Below the pieces are notes generated by a model, which ran no database searches, was not told where the DNA came from, and worked only from the letters and a program-made list of their open reading frames with translations. 64,000 bases of DNA, from contig JACPFU010000006.1 in the NCBI GenBank assembly GCA_016182785.1, positions 1-64,000 of the forward strand, read 5' to 3'. Shown here one piece after another: positions 30,617 through 41,838 of the stretch. The position numbers and the translations under genes were made by a program. Source of the stretch: Lysobacterales bacterium. Its GTDB lineage: Bacteria; Pseudomonadota; Gammaproteobacteria; Xanthomonadales; Ahniellaceae. Every line of letters starts with the position of its first letter. The first letter of the stretch is position 1.

Positions 30617-31963
30617 CTAGCGCTCGCCGTCCTCGTCGTCGCGCGGGGCTTCGATCGGCGAGGCATCGCCGTCCTCGATTTCCGCCGATTCGTCGCTGGC
30701 CGCGGCGGCGGCTTCGGCGTTCTGCGGATCGTTCGCGGCGGCCTCGCGCACCTGCTGTTCGTCGGTCTGCACGCCGATGTGATAGGCCGCGAAACCGGGC
30801 AGCACGATCTGGTTCACGGCCATGCCGATGACCTTGCCCTGAACCGGCGACACGATCGCGCGCTCGCTGTTTTGCACCGGGTCGATGACCTTGCCGAGGC
30901 GCTGGCCGACGCGCACGCGGTCGCCAAGCGCCACTTCCGAGAACAGCATGCCGCCGGCATCTGCGCGCACCCACTTGGCGGCGTAGAACAGCGCTTGCGG
31001 TTCGGCCCACATGCGGAAGCTGCGGGTCATGCCCATCTTGTGCAACAGCGTGTGCAGCGCCTGCACCGCGTGGTCGATCTCGGCCGGCTCCAGCCGCATC
31101 GGCGAGCCGACCTCGAAGGTGATCGCCGGGATGCCGGCCGCAACCGCGGCGTGCCGCAGCATGCCGCGCGACCCGGGCGAATGCAGCACCGCGGTGGCAC
31201 CGAACCCGCGCGAGAACTCGAGCACCGCAGGGATGCGCAGGTCGCCGCGCACCTGCGGCAGGTTCTTGCGATCGAACGAGCCGGTGTGGAAGTCCACCAG
31301 CGCCTGGCAGTTCAGCGCCACCTCGGAGAAAAAACTGTGCGCGATGCGCGACGCGGAACTGCCGCTGGTCGTGCCCGGGAAGTAGCGATTGAGGTCACGC
31401 CGGTCCGGCAGGTAGCGCGAGCCACGCGCGTAGCCGAGGTAGTTCACGATCGGCACGCCGACCACGGTGCCGGACAGGCTCGCCGGGTCGAGCTCGTTCA
31501 TCAGCCGGCGCACGATCTCGATGCCGTTGAGTTCGTCGCCATGCACCGCCGCGGTCAGGCAGATGCGCGGCCCGGCCGTGGCCCCGTGCGCGACGATGAC
31601 CGGCGTGGTCACCACGGTGCCATCGAAACTCTGACCCGATGCCCAGCGCAGTTCGGCGCGCGTCCCCGGCCGCACCGACTGGCCAAGCAGCGACAGCGGC
31701 GTGGTCTCCGCCCCTTCGGCCATGATCGGCAAGGGTGTCACCGCGACCGCATCCAGCGTCGGCGCCACCACCGCCATCGGGGTCTTCGGCAACGGCGCGG
31801 GCGCGGGCTTGCCGGAAGCCGGCTCCGGTTCCGGCGACGCCGGGGTGGTTCGGGCCGGCTCGCCGGCGCTTGCCGCAGGCTTGGGCTTGGCGTCGACCGG
31901 GAAATCCTGTGCGCACACGGCCAGGCCCGCGCACAGCAGCACGCCGGGCAGCAGCCGCCTCAT
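30617..31963 (-). CDS. Succinylglutamate desuccinylase/aspartoacylase-family protein
   Basis: 448 residues from ATG 31963, overlapping the zur stop (ATGA). A putative signal peptide (LLPGVLLCAGLAVCAQ) is followed by a Pro/Ala/Glu-rich stretch (about 25-65). The catalytic domain carries the zinc H-x-x-E motif in AAVHGDELNG and the third ligand in VDFHTGS, and ends with a beta-rich region (MLFSEVALGDRVRVGQRLGKV). An acidic tail (about 415-448) is low complexity. The family contains zinc amidohydrolases that release acyl groups from amino acids. An exported or lipoprotein-like version downstream of zur suggests a link to zinc status, which is inference. It is the third gene of the gltX-zur operon. 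Confidence 0.82.
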   Translation of the reverse strand: MRRLLPGVLLCAGLAVCAQDFPVDAKPKPAASAGEPARTTPASPEPEPASGKPAPAPLPKTPMAVVAPTLDAVAVTPLPIMAEGAETTPLSLLGQSVRPGTRAELRWASGQSFDGTVVTTPVIVAHGATAGPRICLTAAVHGDELNGIEIVRRLMNELDPASLSGTVVGVPIVNYLGYARGSRYLPDRRDLNRYFPGTTSGSSASRIAHSFFSEVALNCQALVDFHTGSFDRKNLPQVRGDLRIPAVLEFSRGFGATAVLHSPGSRGMLRHAAVAAGIPAITFEVGSPMRLEPAEIDHAVQALHTLLHKMGMTRSFRMWAEPQALFYAAKWVRADAGGMLFSEVALGDRVRVGQRLGKVIDPVQNSERAIVSPVQGKVIGMAVNQIVLPGFAAYHIGVQTDEQQVREAAANDPQNAEAAAAASDESAEIEDGDASPIEAPRDDEDGER

Positions 31964-32439
31964 TCGCCCGACTCCCGGCAGTGCGCGCAGACGCCGTGCA
32001 CTTCCAGCGTCTGCGCGTGCGGCGTGAAGCCGAGCGAGTCGGCGTGCGCCACCAGCATCGACGCCACCTTGGAATCGCAGAACTCGGTCGCCACGCCGCA
32101 ACGGTCGCAGATGAAGAATGGCACCGTGTGGCGTTCGGCCGGGTGGTGGCAACTGGTGAAGGCGTTGATCGATTCGAGCTTGTGGATGAAGCCATGCTCG
32201 ATCAGGAAATCGAGCGCGCGGTAGACCTGGGTCGGCGCCGCGCGCGCCACGTCCGGGCGCAACTGGTCGAGCAGTTCGTAGGCCTTGACCGGGCGATCGG
32301 CCGCCGCGATCAGCTCCAGCACGCGCCGACGCATCGGCGTCAGCTTGAGGCTGCGCGCATCGCAGGCCGCCTCCACCGCGTGCACGAACGACACCGGCGC
32401 ATGCGCGTGCTGGTGCCCTCCGTGCCGCAGCGGGCTCAT
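31960..32439 (-). CDS. zur: Fur-family regulator, zinc uptake regulator (Zur) type
   Basis: 159 residues from ATG 32439. A histidine-rich start (HGGHQHAHAP) precedes the winged helix (about 25-90, LTPMRRRVLELIAAADRPVKAYELL, ending in the recognition region APTQVYRALDFLIEHGFIHKLES). The dimer domain has CDRCG and a final CAHC, the Cys4 structural zinc site, plus HH and H-x-x-E type sensor residues. These features and the short C-terminus favour Zur over Fur. It starts 1 nt after the gltX stop and ends overlapping the next gene, so all three are co-transcribed. I found no clear Zur box in the window. Confidence 0.85.
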   Translation of the reverse strand: MSPLRHGGHQHAHAPVSFVHAVEAACDARSLKLTPMRRRVLELIAAADRPVKAYELLDQLRPDVARAAPTQVYRALDFLIEHGFIHKLESINAFTSCHHPAERHTVPFFICDRCGVATEFCDSKVASMLVAHADSLGFTPHAQTLEVHGVCAHCRESGE

Positions 32440-32440
32440 C

Positions 32441-33856
32441 TCAGGCCGCCTGCTGGCGCTGGCAGTGGCGCAGCGCGGCCTCGATGCGCGCAAGCGCCCG
32501 CTTCTGCCCGGTCAGGTACACGGTCTGGTCGATCGAGGGCGACACCTGCGAACCGGTGATCGCGACGCGCAACGGCTGCGCCACCTTGCCGAGACCGACG
32601 CCGATCTTCTCGGCAGCGGCGCGCAGTGCCGCGTCCACCGCACCCGGCGACCACTCGCCCTCGGCGACGGCCGCCAGCGCGTCATGCGCAGCCTGCAAGC
32701 CCGGCGCCGCCCCGGCCACCAGGTGCTTGGCCGCCGACTCGGCGTCGTAGCTCTCGAACTCCTCGTACCAGCAGCGTGCCTTCTCGGCCATTTCCTTCAG
32801 CGTCTTCACGCGGTCGCGCAGTGCGACCACGATCTCGGCCGGCTTCGGACCATGCGCCATCGCGTAGTGCAATTCCTCCAGGTGCGGCACCAGATGCGCG
32901 GCGACCTTCTCCGGCGGGTCGGTCTTGAGGTAGTGCTGGTTCAGCCAGTGCAGCTTGTCCATGTCGAAGCGCGCCGGCGCGCGGTTCACGTCGCGCACGT
33001 CGAACAGGCGGATCAACTCCTCGCGCGAGAACACCTCCTGGTCGCCGTGCGACCAGCCGAGGCGCACCAGGTAGTTCAGCAGCGCGTGCGGCAGGAAGCC
33101 GTCGTCGCGATAGTTCATCACGTTGACCGCGCCGTGGCGCTTGGACAGGCGCGCGCCATCCTGGCCGAGGATCATCGGCAGGTGCGCGAACACCGGCGGC
33201 TCGTGGCCCATCGCGTAGTAGATGTTGATCTGGCGCGGCGTGTTGTTGATGTGGTCGTCGCCGCGGATCACCTCGGTGATGCGCATGTCGATGTCGTCGA
33301 CCACGACCGCGAAGTTGTAGGTCGGGAAATCGTCCGAGCGCCAGATGATCAGGTCGTCGAGTTCGTCGTTCGAGATCTCGATGCGACCGCGCACCTTGTC
33401 CTCGAACACCACTGTGCCCGACTGCGGATTCTTGAAGCGGATCACCGGCACCACGCCGGCGATCGCCTCGCCGCCGTGCCGGCACTTGCCGTCGTAGCGC
33501 GGCTTCTCGTTGCTCGCCATCTGCTGCTCGCGCAGCGACTCCAGCCGCTCCTTGCTGCACCAGCACTGGTAGGCCTTGCCCTCGGCCAGCAACTGCTGCG
33601 CGACGTGTCGGTACCGATCCAGGCGTTCGGTCTGGTAGAACGGGCCCTCGTCGTAGTCGAGTCCGAGCCACTCCATCGCGTCCAGGATCGCGTTCACCGA
33701 CTCCTGGGTCGAACGCTCGCGGTCGGTGTCCTCGATGCGCAGGATGAAGGTGCCCTGCTGCTTGCGCGCCTCCAGGTAGCAATACAGCGCGGTGCGCGCG
33801 CCGCCCAGATGCAGCAGGCCGGTGGGACTCGGGGCAAAGCGGGTGCGATAGGTCAT
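32441..33856 (-). CDS. gltX: Glutamyl-tRNA synthetase
   Basis: 471 residues, full length for the class I bacterial enzyme. It starts [18 protein letters not shown] (HIGH-type motif as HLGG, about 7-24), and the KMSKS motif appears as RLSKR within [11 protein letters not shown] (about 240). A cysteine/histidine cluster ([14 protein letters not shown]) fits the zinc-binding insertion seen in gamma-proteobacterial GltX. It charges tRNA-Glu with glutamate for translation and for tetrapyrrole precursors. First gene of a three-gene minus-strand operon with zur and an aspartoacylase-like gene. Confidence 0.96.
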   Translation of the reverse strand: MTYRTRFAPSPTGLLHLGGARTALYCYLEARKQQGTFILRIEDTDRERSTQESVNAILDAMEWLGLDYDEGPFYQTERLDRYRHVAQQLLAEGKAYQCWCSKERLESLREQQMASNEKPRYDGKCRHGGEAIAGVVPVIRFKNPQSGTVVFEDKVRGRIEISNDELDDLIIWRSDDFPTYNFAVVVDDIDMRITEVIRGDDHINNTPRQINIYYAMGHEPPVFAHLPMILGQDGARLSKRHGAVNVMNYRDDGFLPHALLNYLVRLGWSHGDQEVFSREELIRLFDVRDVNRAPARFDMDKLHWLNQHYLKTDPPEKVAAHLVPHLEELHYAMAHGPKPAEIVVALRDRVKTLKEMAEKARCWYEEFESYDAESAAKHLVAGAAPGLQAAHDALAAVAEGEWSPGAVDAALRAAAEKIGVGLGKVAQPLRVAITGSQVSPSIDQTVYLTGQKRALARIEAALRHCQRQQAA

Positions 33857-33924
33857 CGGGCAGGCTTCCGGAACAAGGCGCGAAGTCTAGCAAGCGCGGC
33901 CGAACCGGAGCCGAATGCGGTGAC

Positions 33925-34326
33925 TCAGAGCGCGACGAAGGTCAGCCGCGGGTCGATTCGGGCGATCTGCTCGAAGTCTCGATCGCGATGGAGCAGCGGA
34001 AGATCGGCAGCGATCGCTGTCGCCGCAATCAGGCAATCGATGGGACTGCGCGGCGTGACTCCGGACCAGCGGCTGCGCGCGTAAATCTCTGCAGCCAAGC
34101 GCGCGGTGGCCGTCGGATCATCGACCGGCAGCATCGGCACTTCGCGCAGGTGCCGGTCAAGCGCACGAAAGGCGTCGCCGTCGCGACTCCCCTGCAGGAT
34201 CTCCTGCAGCACGCAAGGAATCAGAAACAGCGCCTCGCCCATTGCCATCGCCATTGTCAGGCGCGCTGCGGCTGGAGTCGGCTTGCGTCGAAACAAATCA
34301 ATCCATGCCGACGTGTCGACAATCAT
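33925..34326 (-). CDS. vapC: PIN-domain toxin, VapC type
   Basis: 133 residues from ATG 34326, overlapping the antitoxin stop (ATGA). PIN acidic residues: Asp4 (IVDTSAW), Glu42 (LQEILQG), Asp97 (SPIDCLIAA) and Asp115/Asp117 (HRDRDF). It is unlike the two other VapC proteins here in sequence, so it was not made by a local duplication. Expected to be an Mg-dependent RNase held inactive by the upstream antitoxin. Confidence 0.9.
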   Translation of the reverse strand: MIVDTSAWIDLFRRKPTPAAARLTMAMAMGEALFLIPCVLQEILQGSRDGDAFRALDRHLREVPMLPVDDPTATARLAAEIYARSRWSGVTPRSPIDCLIAATAIAADLPLLHRDRDFEQIARIDPRLTFVAL

Positions 34327-34676
34327 CGCCGTCTTGGCTCCCGCTTGGACTTCGCGCCGGACGCCGCATAGTGCGCGCGCGTCTCGCGAACCATGGCCAC
34401 CTGCGCTCGTCCCACCGCCTCGGCCCGCTCCTCGGCCATCGGGTCTTCCGGATCGTAAGATGGGCGGATCGGATCGAGCTTCCACAATTCCAGCAAGCCG
34501 CTGTAGTCCGGCTTGCCGCCGACGCGCTCGAGCGCGACTTGCACGGCTTCACGCGCGCTCTTTGCGCCGGTACGACGCTTCACTTCCTCGACCAGCGCGC
34601 GGTCGAGCACGATATTGGTGCGCACCAGCACCGGGCGATTGCGCGACTTGGTCGCAGCGGCCTTCTTCGCGTCCAT
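34323..34676 (-). CDS. vapB: VapB-type antitoxin (DUF2191-like)
   Basis: 117 residues from ATG 34676. A basic N-terminus (MDAKKAAATKSRNRP) is followed by a ribbon-helix-helix segment VRTNIVLDRALVEEVKRRTG and SAREAVQVALER (about 18-52). Next is a toxin-binding tail containing the G-K-x-D-x-x-G-L-L-E-L pattern of VapB proteins. An extra C-terminal stretch of about 45 charged residues (EDPMAEERAEAV...) is longer than usual. It represses its own promoter in known relatives; a possible operator lies at 34688. Confidence 0.83.
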   Translation of the reverse strand: MDAKKAAATKSRNRPVLVRTNIVLDRALVEEVKRRTGAKSAREAVQVALERVGGKPDYSGLLELWKLDPIRPSYDPEDPMAEERAEAVGRAQVAMVRETRAHYAASGAKSKREPRRR

Positions 34677-34687
34677 CGCAGCCCCTC

Positions 34688-34704
34688 TACACCTCGGATG
34701 TGTA
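34688..34704 (-). promoter_or_regulatory. Possible operator of vapBC 2
   Basis: Short inverted repeat TACAC, 7 nt, GTGTA, centred 20 bp upstream of the antitoxin start. Short arms, so only suggestive. Confidence 0.4.
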
Positions 34705-34720
34705 TCGGCATGCTACCACG

Positions 34721-37207
<2,487 letters not shown>

Positions 37208-37209
37208 GC

Positions 37210-37617
37210 ATGCGCTATCTGCTCGATACCAACATCTGCATCTACATCCAGCGCCACAAACCGGCCGAAGTGCTCGCTCGATTCAGGAAGTTGCGCCAGG
37301 GGGAGGCCGGCATCTCGGCGATCACGCATGGAGAGCTGCTGTTCGGCGCGATGAAAAGTCGCCAACGAGAGCGTGTGTTGGCCGAGATCGCCGAGTTGAT
37401 CCTCTGGGTGCCGGCACTGGTGCTCCCGGAGGGCGCGTCGCTGCACTATGCGACGCTGCGTGCGGAAGCCGAGGCTGCCGGCAAGCCCATCGGCGGCAAC
37501 GACCTGTGGATCGCCGCACACGCGTTGGCATCCGAACTGACGCTGGTCACCAACAACGAACGCGAATTCAAGCGCGTGCCCGGCCTGCGCGTGCAGAACT
37601 GGGTCAACCCAAGCTGA
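37210..37617 (+). CDS. vapC: PIN-domain toxin, VapC type
   Basis: 135 residues. It opens [13 protein letters not shown] (Asp6), with Glu42 in [10 protein letters not shown], Asp in [11 protein letters not shown], and a final TNNEREF segment. This is the VapC group (tRNA-fMet-cleaving in enterics) usually paired with AbrB-type VapB, as here. The third vapBC of a third type in this window. Confidence 0.92.
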   Translation: MRYLLDTNICIYIQRHKPAEVLARFRKLRQGEAGISAITHGELLFGAMKSRQRERVLAEIAELILWVPALVLPEGASLHYATLRAEAEAAGKPIGGNDLWIAAHALASELTLVTNNEREFKRVPGLRVQNWVNPS

Positions 37618-37624
37618 GCGAACC

Positions 37625-38653
37625 ATGTCCATCTACGCCCTCACCCGCCCCTTCCTGTTCGCGCTCGACGCTGAGACCGCGCATGGCGCCGGGCTGCGTG
37701 CGATCGAACTGGCCTATCGAACCGGGCTGAACCCGCTGCTGGCGAGCAAGCCGAAGCCGCTGCCGACGCCGGCGTTCGGGATCGAGTTTCCGAATCCGGT
37801 CGGACTTGCGGCCGGGCTCGACAAGAATGCCGAGTATGTCGATGCGCTCGCCTCGCTCGGTTTCGGCTTCATCGAGGTCGGCACGGTCACGCCCAAGCCG
37901 CAGCCGGGCAACGCCAAGCCGCGCATGTTCCGCTTGCCGGAACACCAGGCGGTGATCAATCGCCTTGGCTTCAACAACCAGGGTGTCGAGGCACTGCTGC
38001 GCAACCTCGACGCCACCCGCTACCGCGGCGTGCTCGGCATCAACATCGGCAAGAACAAGGACACACCGAACGAGCGCGCGGTCGATGACTACCTGATCGG
38101 CCTGCGCGCAGTGTACGAACGCGCGAGCTACATCACCGTCAACATCTCCTCGCCGAACACGCAGGGTCTGCGCGACCTGCAGGAAGAAGAAACGCTGCGC
38201 CGCTTCATCGGCACGCTGCGCGAGGAACAGGACAAGCTCGGCGCCAACGGGCGGCGCAAGCCGATGCTGCTGAAGATCGCACCCGACCTCGGCGAAACCG
38301 AGATGGACGCGATCGCCGAGGTGCTGCTCGCCTCCGGCATCGACGGGCTGATCTGCACCAACACCACCATTGATCGCGCCGCTGTCGCCAAGCATCGCTA
38401 CGGCCACGAGACTGGCGGGCTCAGCGGCGCGCCGGTGTTCGCGAAGTCGACCGCGGTGCTCGCCGGCATGGCCAGGCGCACCGGCGGCAAGCTGCCGATC
38501 ATCGGTGTCGGCGGCATCCTCGGTGGTGCCGATGCACAGGCCAAGGTCGCCGCGGGCGCGACCCTGGTGCAGTTCTACACCGGCATGATCTACCGCGGCC
38601 CCGACCTGATCGGCGAGAGCGTCGAAGCGATCCGCCGCGGTCGAGGCTTCTGA
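37625..38653 (+). CDS. pyrD: Dihydroorotate dehydrogenase (quinone), class 2
   Basis: 342 residues. N-terminal membrane-associating helices (about 1-40) mark class 2. FMN/substrate blocks: [51 protein letters not shown] (catalytic Ser of class 2), ICTNTT and GGLSGAPV, then GVGGI and LVQFYTG. It oxidises dihydroorotate with quinone in pyrimidine synthesis. The stop overlaps the murB start (TGATG at 38651-38655). Confidence 0.96.
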   Translation: MSIYALTRPFLFALDAETAHGAGLRAIELAYRTGLNPLLASKPKPLPTPAFGIEFPNPVGLAAGLDKNAEYVDALASLGFGFIEVGTVTPKPQPGNAKPRMFRLPEHQAVINRLGFNNQGVEALLRNLDATRYRGVLGINIGKNKDTPNERAVDDYLIGLRAVYERASYITVNISSPNTQGLRDLQEEETLRRFIGTLREEQDKLGANGRRKPMLLKIAPDLGETEMDAIAEVLLASGIDGLICTNTTIDRAAVAKHRYGHETGGLSGAPVFAKSTAVLAGMARRTGGKLPIIGVGGILGGADAQAKVAAGATLVQFYTGMIYRGPDLIGESVEAIRRGRGF

Positions 38654-39669
38654 TGCTGCGCGAACAGGTGTCGCTGCAGGCGCTGAACACCTTCGGCGTC
38701 GCGGCCACGGCGCGCTGGTACGGCGAAGCGGCCTCGCCTGCCGAACTGGCGCAACTGCTCGCCGATCCGCGTGTCGCCGATCTGCCGCTGCTGGTGCTCG
38801 GCGGTGGCAGCAACCTGCTGCTGACGCGCGACTTCGATGGCCTGGTGCTGCGCTACACCGACGACCACATCCGCGCGATCGCCCGCGGTCGCGATTCGCA
38901 CCTGATCGAAGTCGGCGCCGGCATGAACTGGCACGCCTTTGTCGACTGGTCGCTCGCGCACGGCTACGTCGGGCTGGAGAACCTGGCGCTGATCCCGGGC
39001 ACGGTCGGCGCCGCGCCGATCCAGAACATCGGCGCCTATGGCGTCGAAGTGGAGCGCTTCATCAACGCCGTCGAGGTGTTCGATCGCGAGCGCGGTTGCA
39101 CGACGATCCACAAGCACGACGCCTGCGGGTTCGACTATCGCTGGAGCCGCTTCAAGCGCGACGGCGAACGCGACCGCCACATCGTCGTGAACGTGCGCTT
39201 GCGCCTGCCACGCCAGGGCGAGCTCCAGCTCGACTATCCCGGCATCCGCGAGGAACTGGCGACGATGGGCATCGCGGCACCGAACGCGCGCGACGTGTTC
39301 GACGCGGTCTGCGCCATCCGCCGGCGCAAGCTGCCCGACCCCGCGGTGATCGGCAATGCCGGCAGCTTCTTCAAGAACCCGATCGTCGCCGCCGAGATCG
39401 CGCAGGCCTTGCTCGCGAAGCATCCGGGCGCGCCGACCTTCGACGCCGGCGCCGGCCGGCGCAAGCTCAGCGCCGCCTGGTTGATCGACCAATGCGGTTT
39501 GAAGGGCTATCGCGATGGCGACGCCGGCGTATCGGCACAGCACGCGCTGGTGCTGGTCAACCACGGCGCTGCCAGCGGTGCCGATCTCTGGCGTGTGGCG
39601 CAGCATGTGCAGGCCACGGTGCGCGAACGTTTCGCGATCGAACTGCAACCGGAGCCGGTGGTGGTCTGA
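38653..39669 (+). CDS. murB: UDP-N-acetylenolpyruvoylglucosamine reductase
   Basis: 338 residues, type I MurB. FAD-binding blocks LQALNTFGVAA, LVLGGGSNLLL, LENLALIPGTVGAAPIQNIGAYG, and the catalytic Ser in GNAGSFFKNP with a late Glu. It reduces UDP-GlcNAc-enolpyruvate to UDP-MurNAc in peptidoglycan synthesis. The last 35 codons and stop are repeated almost exactly at 40634-40760, on the far side of a one-gene insert. Confidence 0.96.
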   Translation: MLREQVSLQALNTFGVAATARWYGEAASPAELAQLLADPRVADLPLLVLGGGSNLLLTRDFDGLVLRYTDDHIRAIARGRDSHLIEVGAGMNWHAFVDWSLAHGYVGLENLALIPGTVGAAPIQNIGAYGVEVERFINAVEVFDRERGCTTIHKHDACGFDYRWSRFKRDGERDRHIVVNVRLRLPRQGELQLDYPGIREELATMGIAAPNARDVFDAVCAIRRRKLPDPAVIGNAGSFFKNPIVAAEIAQALLAKHPGAPTFDAGAGRRKLSAAWLIDQCGLKGYRDGDAGVSAQHALVLVNHGAASGADLWRVAQHVQATVRERFAIELQPEPVVV

Positions 39670-39693
39670 ACCAGCACCGGCGCGTCAGCGCCT
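39567..39693 (+). repeat. 127-bp direct repeat of the murB 3' end (copy 1, within murB)
   Basis: Runs from CGCTGC through the murB stop to GCGTCAGCGCCT. It matches 40634-40760 with three differences that I count, two of them just after the stop. The two copies bracket the PLD-like gene, 1067 bp apart start to start. Confidence 0.95.
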
Positions 39694-39803
39694 CCACACT
39701 CACGTTCGGACGGCTGGCCGGGCATCCTTGTCGGCCGAATCACCTTGATGGACGATGGGCCCGTAGAATTGGCTGCTCAACGTCAATGAAGAGGATGTTT
39801 CCC

Positions 39804-40535
39804 ATGGGAATCTCTGCTGAGTCGCTCTACAGGCAAATCGGGCACCTTCTCAGCAATAGACCCCCGCTCACTAGTCGCGGCGCGTACGGTGACGAACAAC
39901 ACCAGTGGGTCGGCCGCGCTGCAGTGCTGGTGGAGGCGTCCGGCCAAATATCCGACATCGTTGAAATGCGAACCGCGATCGCCGGCCTAACCACCGGAGC
40001 TCGCGAAATGTCTGTCAGCAAGATCTTCACAGTGTTGTTTCGATGCCAGGCAAGAGCGGAACTTGAGGCTCCAGCGTCCGCGCGCGGGGCGTTCATCAAC
40101 ATTGGAGCGGACTTTGATGCTTTCCAAGCCGTATCGAAGGTTTTTGCGACTGCGGCAAGCGACCTGCTTATCGTCGACCCGTACTTTGATGTGAAAGCAC
40201 TGTTCGAGTTCTGTTCCTGCATTCCCGACAACACACGGGTTCGAATACTCGTCGACAGCTCTCATTCGAAATTGACCGCAGCTTTGCAACCTGGGATCGC
40301 CAAGTGGCGGTCACAATTCGGCCCGACTCGACCGATAGATGCTCGCGCCACACCTCCAAAGGTGCTGCACGATCGTCTGATCTCAGTGGACCGCTCAGCT
40401 GTCTGGATACTCACGCAGTCGTTCAAGGACTTGGCTGCACGATCTCCGGCAAGCTTGCAGCGAGCCGACGCAGACGTCGCTGACGCCAAGCGAGACGCCT
40501 ACGAACAAATCTGGCTTGCCTCAGCGGCGCTATAG
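39804..40535 (+). CDS. PLD-like protein, orphan cargo gene beside murB
   Basis: 243 residues from ATG 39804, chosen because GAAGAGGA lies 8-15 nt upstream; in-frame ATGs at 39786 and 39795 are less well placed. Residues 1-100 match nothing I know. The C-terminal half resembles one lobe of the phospholipase D fold: DLLIVDPYFDVKALFEF (118-134), then HDRLISVD (189-196, the H-x-[K/R]-x4-D pattern with Arg for Lys) and WILTQSFKDL. A single HKD-like motif implies a dimer or a degenerate site. Codon use is visibly more A/T-rich than in neighbouring genes. The gene lies between two copies of the murB 3' end, which points to acquisition. Single HKD-type nucleases occur in restriction and defence islands; that role is only a guess. 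Confidence 0.68.
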   Translation: MGISAESLYRQIGHLLSNRPPLTSRGAYGDEQHQWVGRAAVLVEASGQISDIVEMRTAIAGLTTGAREMSVSKIFTVLFRCQARAELEAPASARGAFINIGADFDAFQAVSKVFATAASDLLIVDPYFDVKALFEFCSCIPDNTRVRILVDSSHSKLTAALQPGIAKWRSQFGPTRPIDARATPPKVLHDRLISVDRSAVWILTQSFKDLAARSPASLQRADADVADAKRDAYEQIWLASAAL

Positions 40536-40633
40536 CACTGCCTTGACTTGCGACATCGTCAAGCCGAGCGTCAGGACTGAAGGGACTACTCGAACCAGTC
40601 TCGGAACCCGATGATCGAGGACGGCGAATTCGT

Positions 40634-40760
40634 CGCTGCAAGCGGTGCCGATCTCTGGCGTGTGGCGCAGCATGTGCAGGCCACGGTGCGCGAACGTTTC
40701 GCGATCGAACTGCAACCGGAGCCGGTGGTGGTCTGAACCGGCGCCGGCGCGTCAGCGCCT
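40634..40760 (+). repeat. 127-bp direct repeat of the murB 3' end (copy 2)
   Basis: Duplicate of 39567-39693, not attached to a reading frame. The murB-to-HAD junction that existed before the insertion most probably continued from this copy into 40761 onward. The 98 bp between 40536 and 40633 hold no gene that I can see. Confidence 0.95.
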
Positions 40761-40787
40761 GCGGGTCACGCCGAGACGCCGCCTCGA

Positions 40788-41417
40788 TCACACGACCGCG
40801 ACCAGCTCCTGCGGGGTGGCGACCAGCGCGTCCGCGTGCGCGAGTTCCTCGCGCGAGCCAAAGCCCCAGAGCACGCCGATCGCGCGCATGCGGTGGTGGC
40901 GGGCGCCGTCGATGTCGAGGTGGCGGTCGCCGATCATCACGCACTCGTGCGCGTGCAGCGCGAGCCGGGCCATGGCCTCGCCGATCAGCTCGGGCTTGTG
41001 GCTGACGCGGCCATCGACGGTGGCACCGACAATGGTGTCGAAGTGGTGGGCGAAGTCGAAGCCGCCGACGATGCGGCGCGCGTGCGGTTCGTTCTTCGCG
41101 GTCACCACCGCAACCCGATGGCCGCGCTCGGACAGCGCCTCGATCACGGCGCCGACGCCATCGTAGAGACGGTGCTCGGTGCAGCCGACGGCGTCGAAGC
41201 GCTCGCGGTAGAAGGCGATCGCGCGCTCGACCCGCGCCTCGTCGTGCAGCACCGTGCGGAAGCTGTCGCGCAGCGGCGGACCCAGCCAGCGGCGCAGTTC
41301 GGCCGCATCCGGCAGCGGTTCGTCGATGCGCTCGAACGCGTAGGCGACGCAGCGGGTGATGGCATCGGCGGAGTCGATCAGGGTGCCGTCGAGGTCGAAG
41401 AACAGGGTCGGCTTCAT
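40788..41417 (-). CDS. HAD-superfamily phosphatase (phosphoglycolate phosphatase-like)
   Basis: 209 residues from ATG 41417. HAD motifs: LFFDLDGTLIDS (nucleophile and acid Asp), VAVVTAKN (motif II Thr), H-K-P (motif III Lys) and CVMIGDRHLDIDGA (motif IV). The cap is of the small helical type (residues about 17-85). The closest families are Gph and PpaX; substrate is not decidable. It is 2 bp from the end of the membrane-protein gene upstream, so pgk, the membrane protein and this gene probably form one transcript. Confidence 0.85.
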   Translation of the reverse strand: MKPTLFFDLDGTLIDSADAITRCVAYAFERIDEPLPDAAELRRWLGPPLRDSFRTVLHDEARVERAIAFYRERFDAVGCTEHRLYDGVGAVIEALSERGHRVAVVTAKNEPHARRIVGGFDFAHHFDTIVGATVDGRVSHKPELIGEAMARLALHAHECVMIGDRHLDIDGARHHRMRAIGVLWGFGSREELAHADALVATPQELVAVV

Positions 41418-41418
41418 T

Positions 41419-41838
41419 TCAGGCTCCGCGCGCGCGGCGCAACTCGACCACGAGGAACCCGGCGATCGCCGCCAGCACCAGTCCGACCGCGGTCCACAGG
41501 CCGAAGTCGATCCAGTACGCGGCACCGAGCGCGGAGAACACGTCCGCGGACGCAACCCACATGCGCACGAAGCTGATCGGCAGCATCAGCAGCGAGGCGA
41601 TCAACGACGCCAGCGCGCCATGCAGCGGGCCGTCGCGGTTGGCGATGTAGCCGGCGATGGCGCCGCTGCCGATGTCGGCCAGCGCCGACACCACGCGCAG
41701 CACGAATGCCAGCAGCGCGAACCACGACGCTCCGACCAGGCCAAACAGGAACCCGCTGCCGAAGCTCATCAGCAGCGAGATTGCGACATTGAACCCGGCG
41801 CCAGCCGCAAGCGCGCGCCAGACCAGCGGCCCGCTCAC
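41419..41838 (-). CDS. Small four-helix membrane protein of unknown function
   Basis: 139 residues from GTG 41838, which overlaps the pgk stop (GTGA). About four transmembrane helices (about 8-28, 35-55, 70-92 and 108-130) and a basic end (RRARGA). No motif that I can name. Tight coupling to pgk suggests co-expression rather than a shared pathway. Confidence 0.65.
   Translation of the reverse strand: MSGPLVWRALAAGAGFNVAISLLMSFGSGFLFGLVGASWFALLAFVLRVVSALADIGSGAIAGYIANRDGPLHGALASLIASLLMLPISFVRMWVASADVFSALGAAYWIDFGLWTAVGLVLAAIAGFLVVELRRARGA

Noticed and set aside
39694-40633. Insertion sequence or prophage remnant beside murB
   Set aside because: No transposase, integrase, terminal inverted repeats or tRNA. 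The flanking repeats are copies of murB sequence and far longer than a transposon target duplication.
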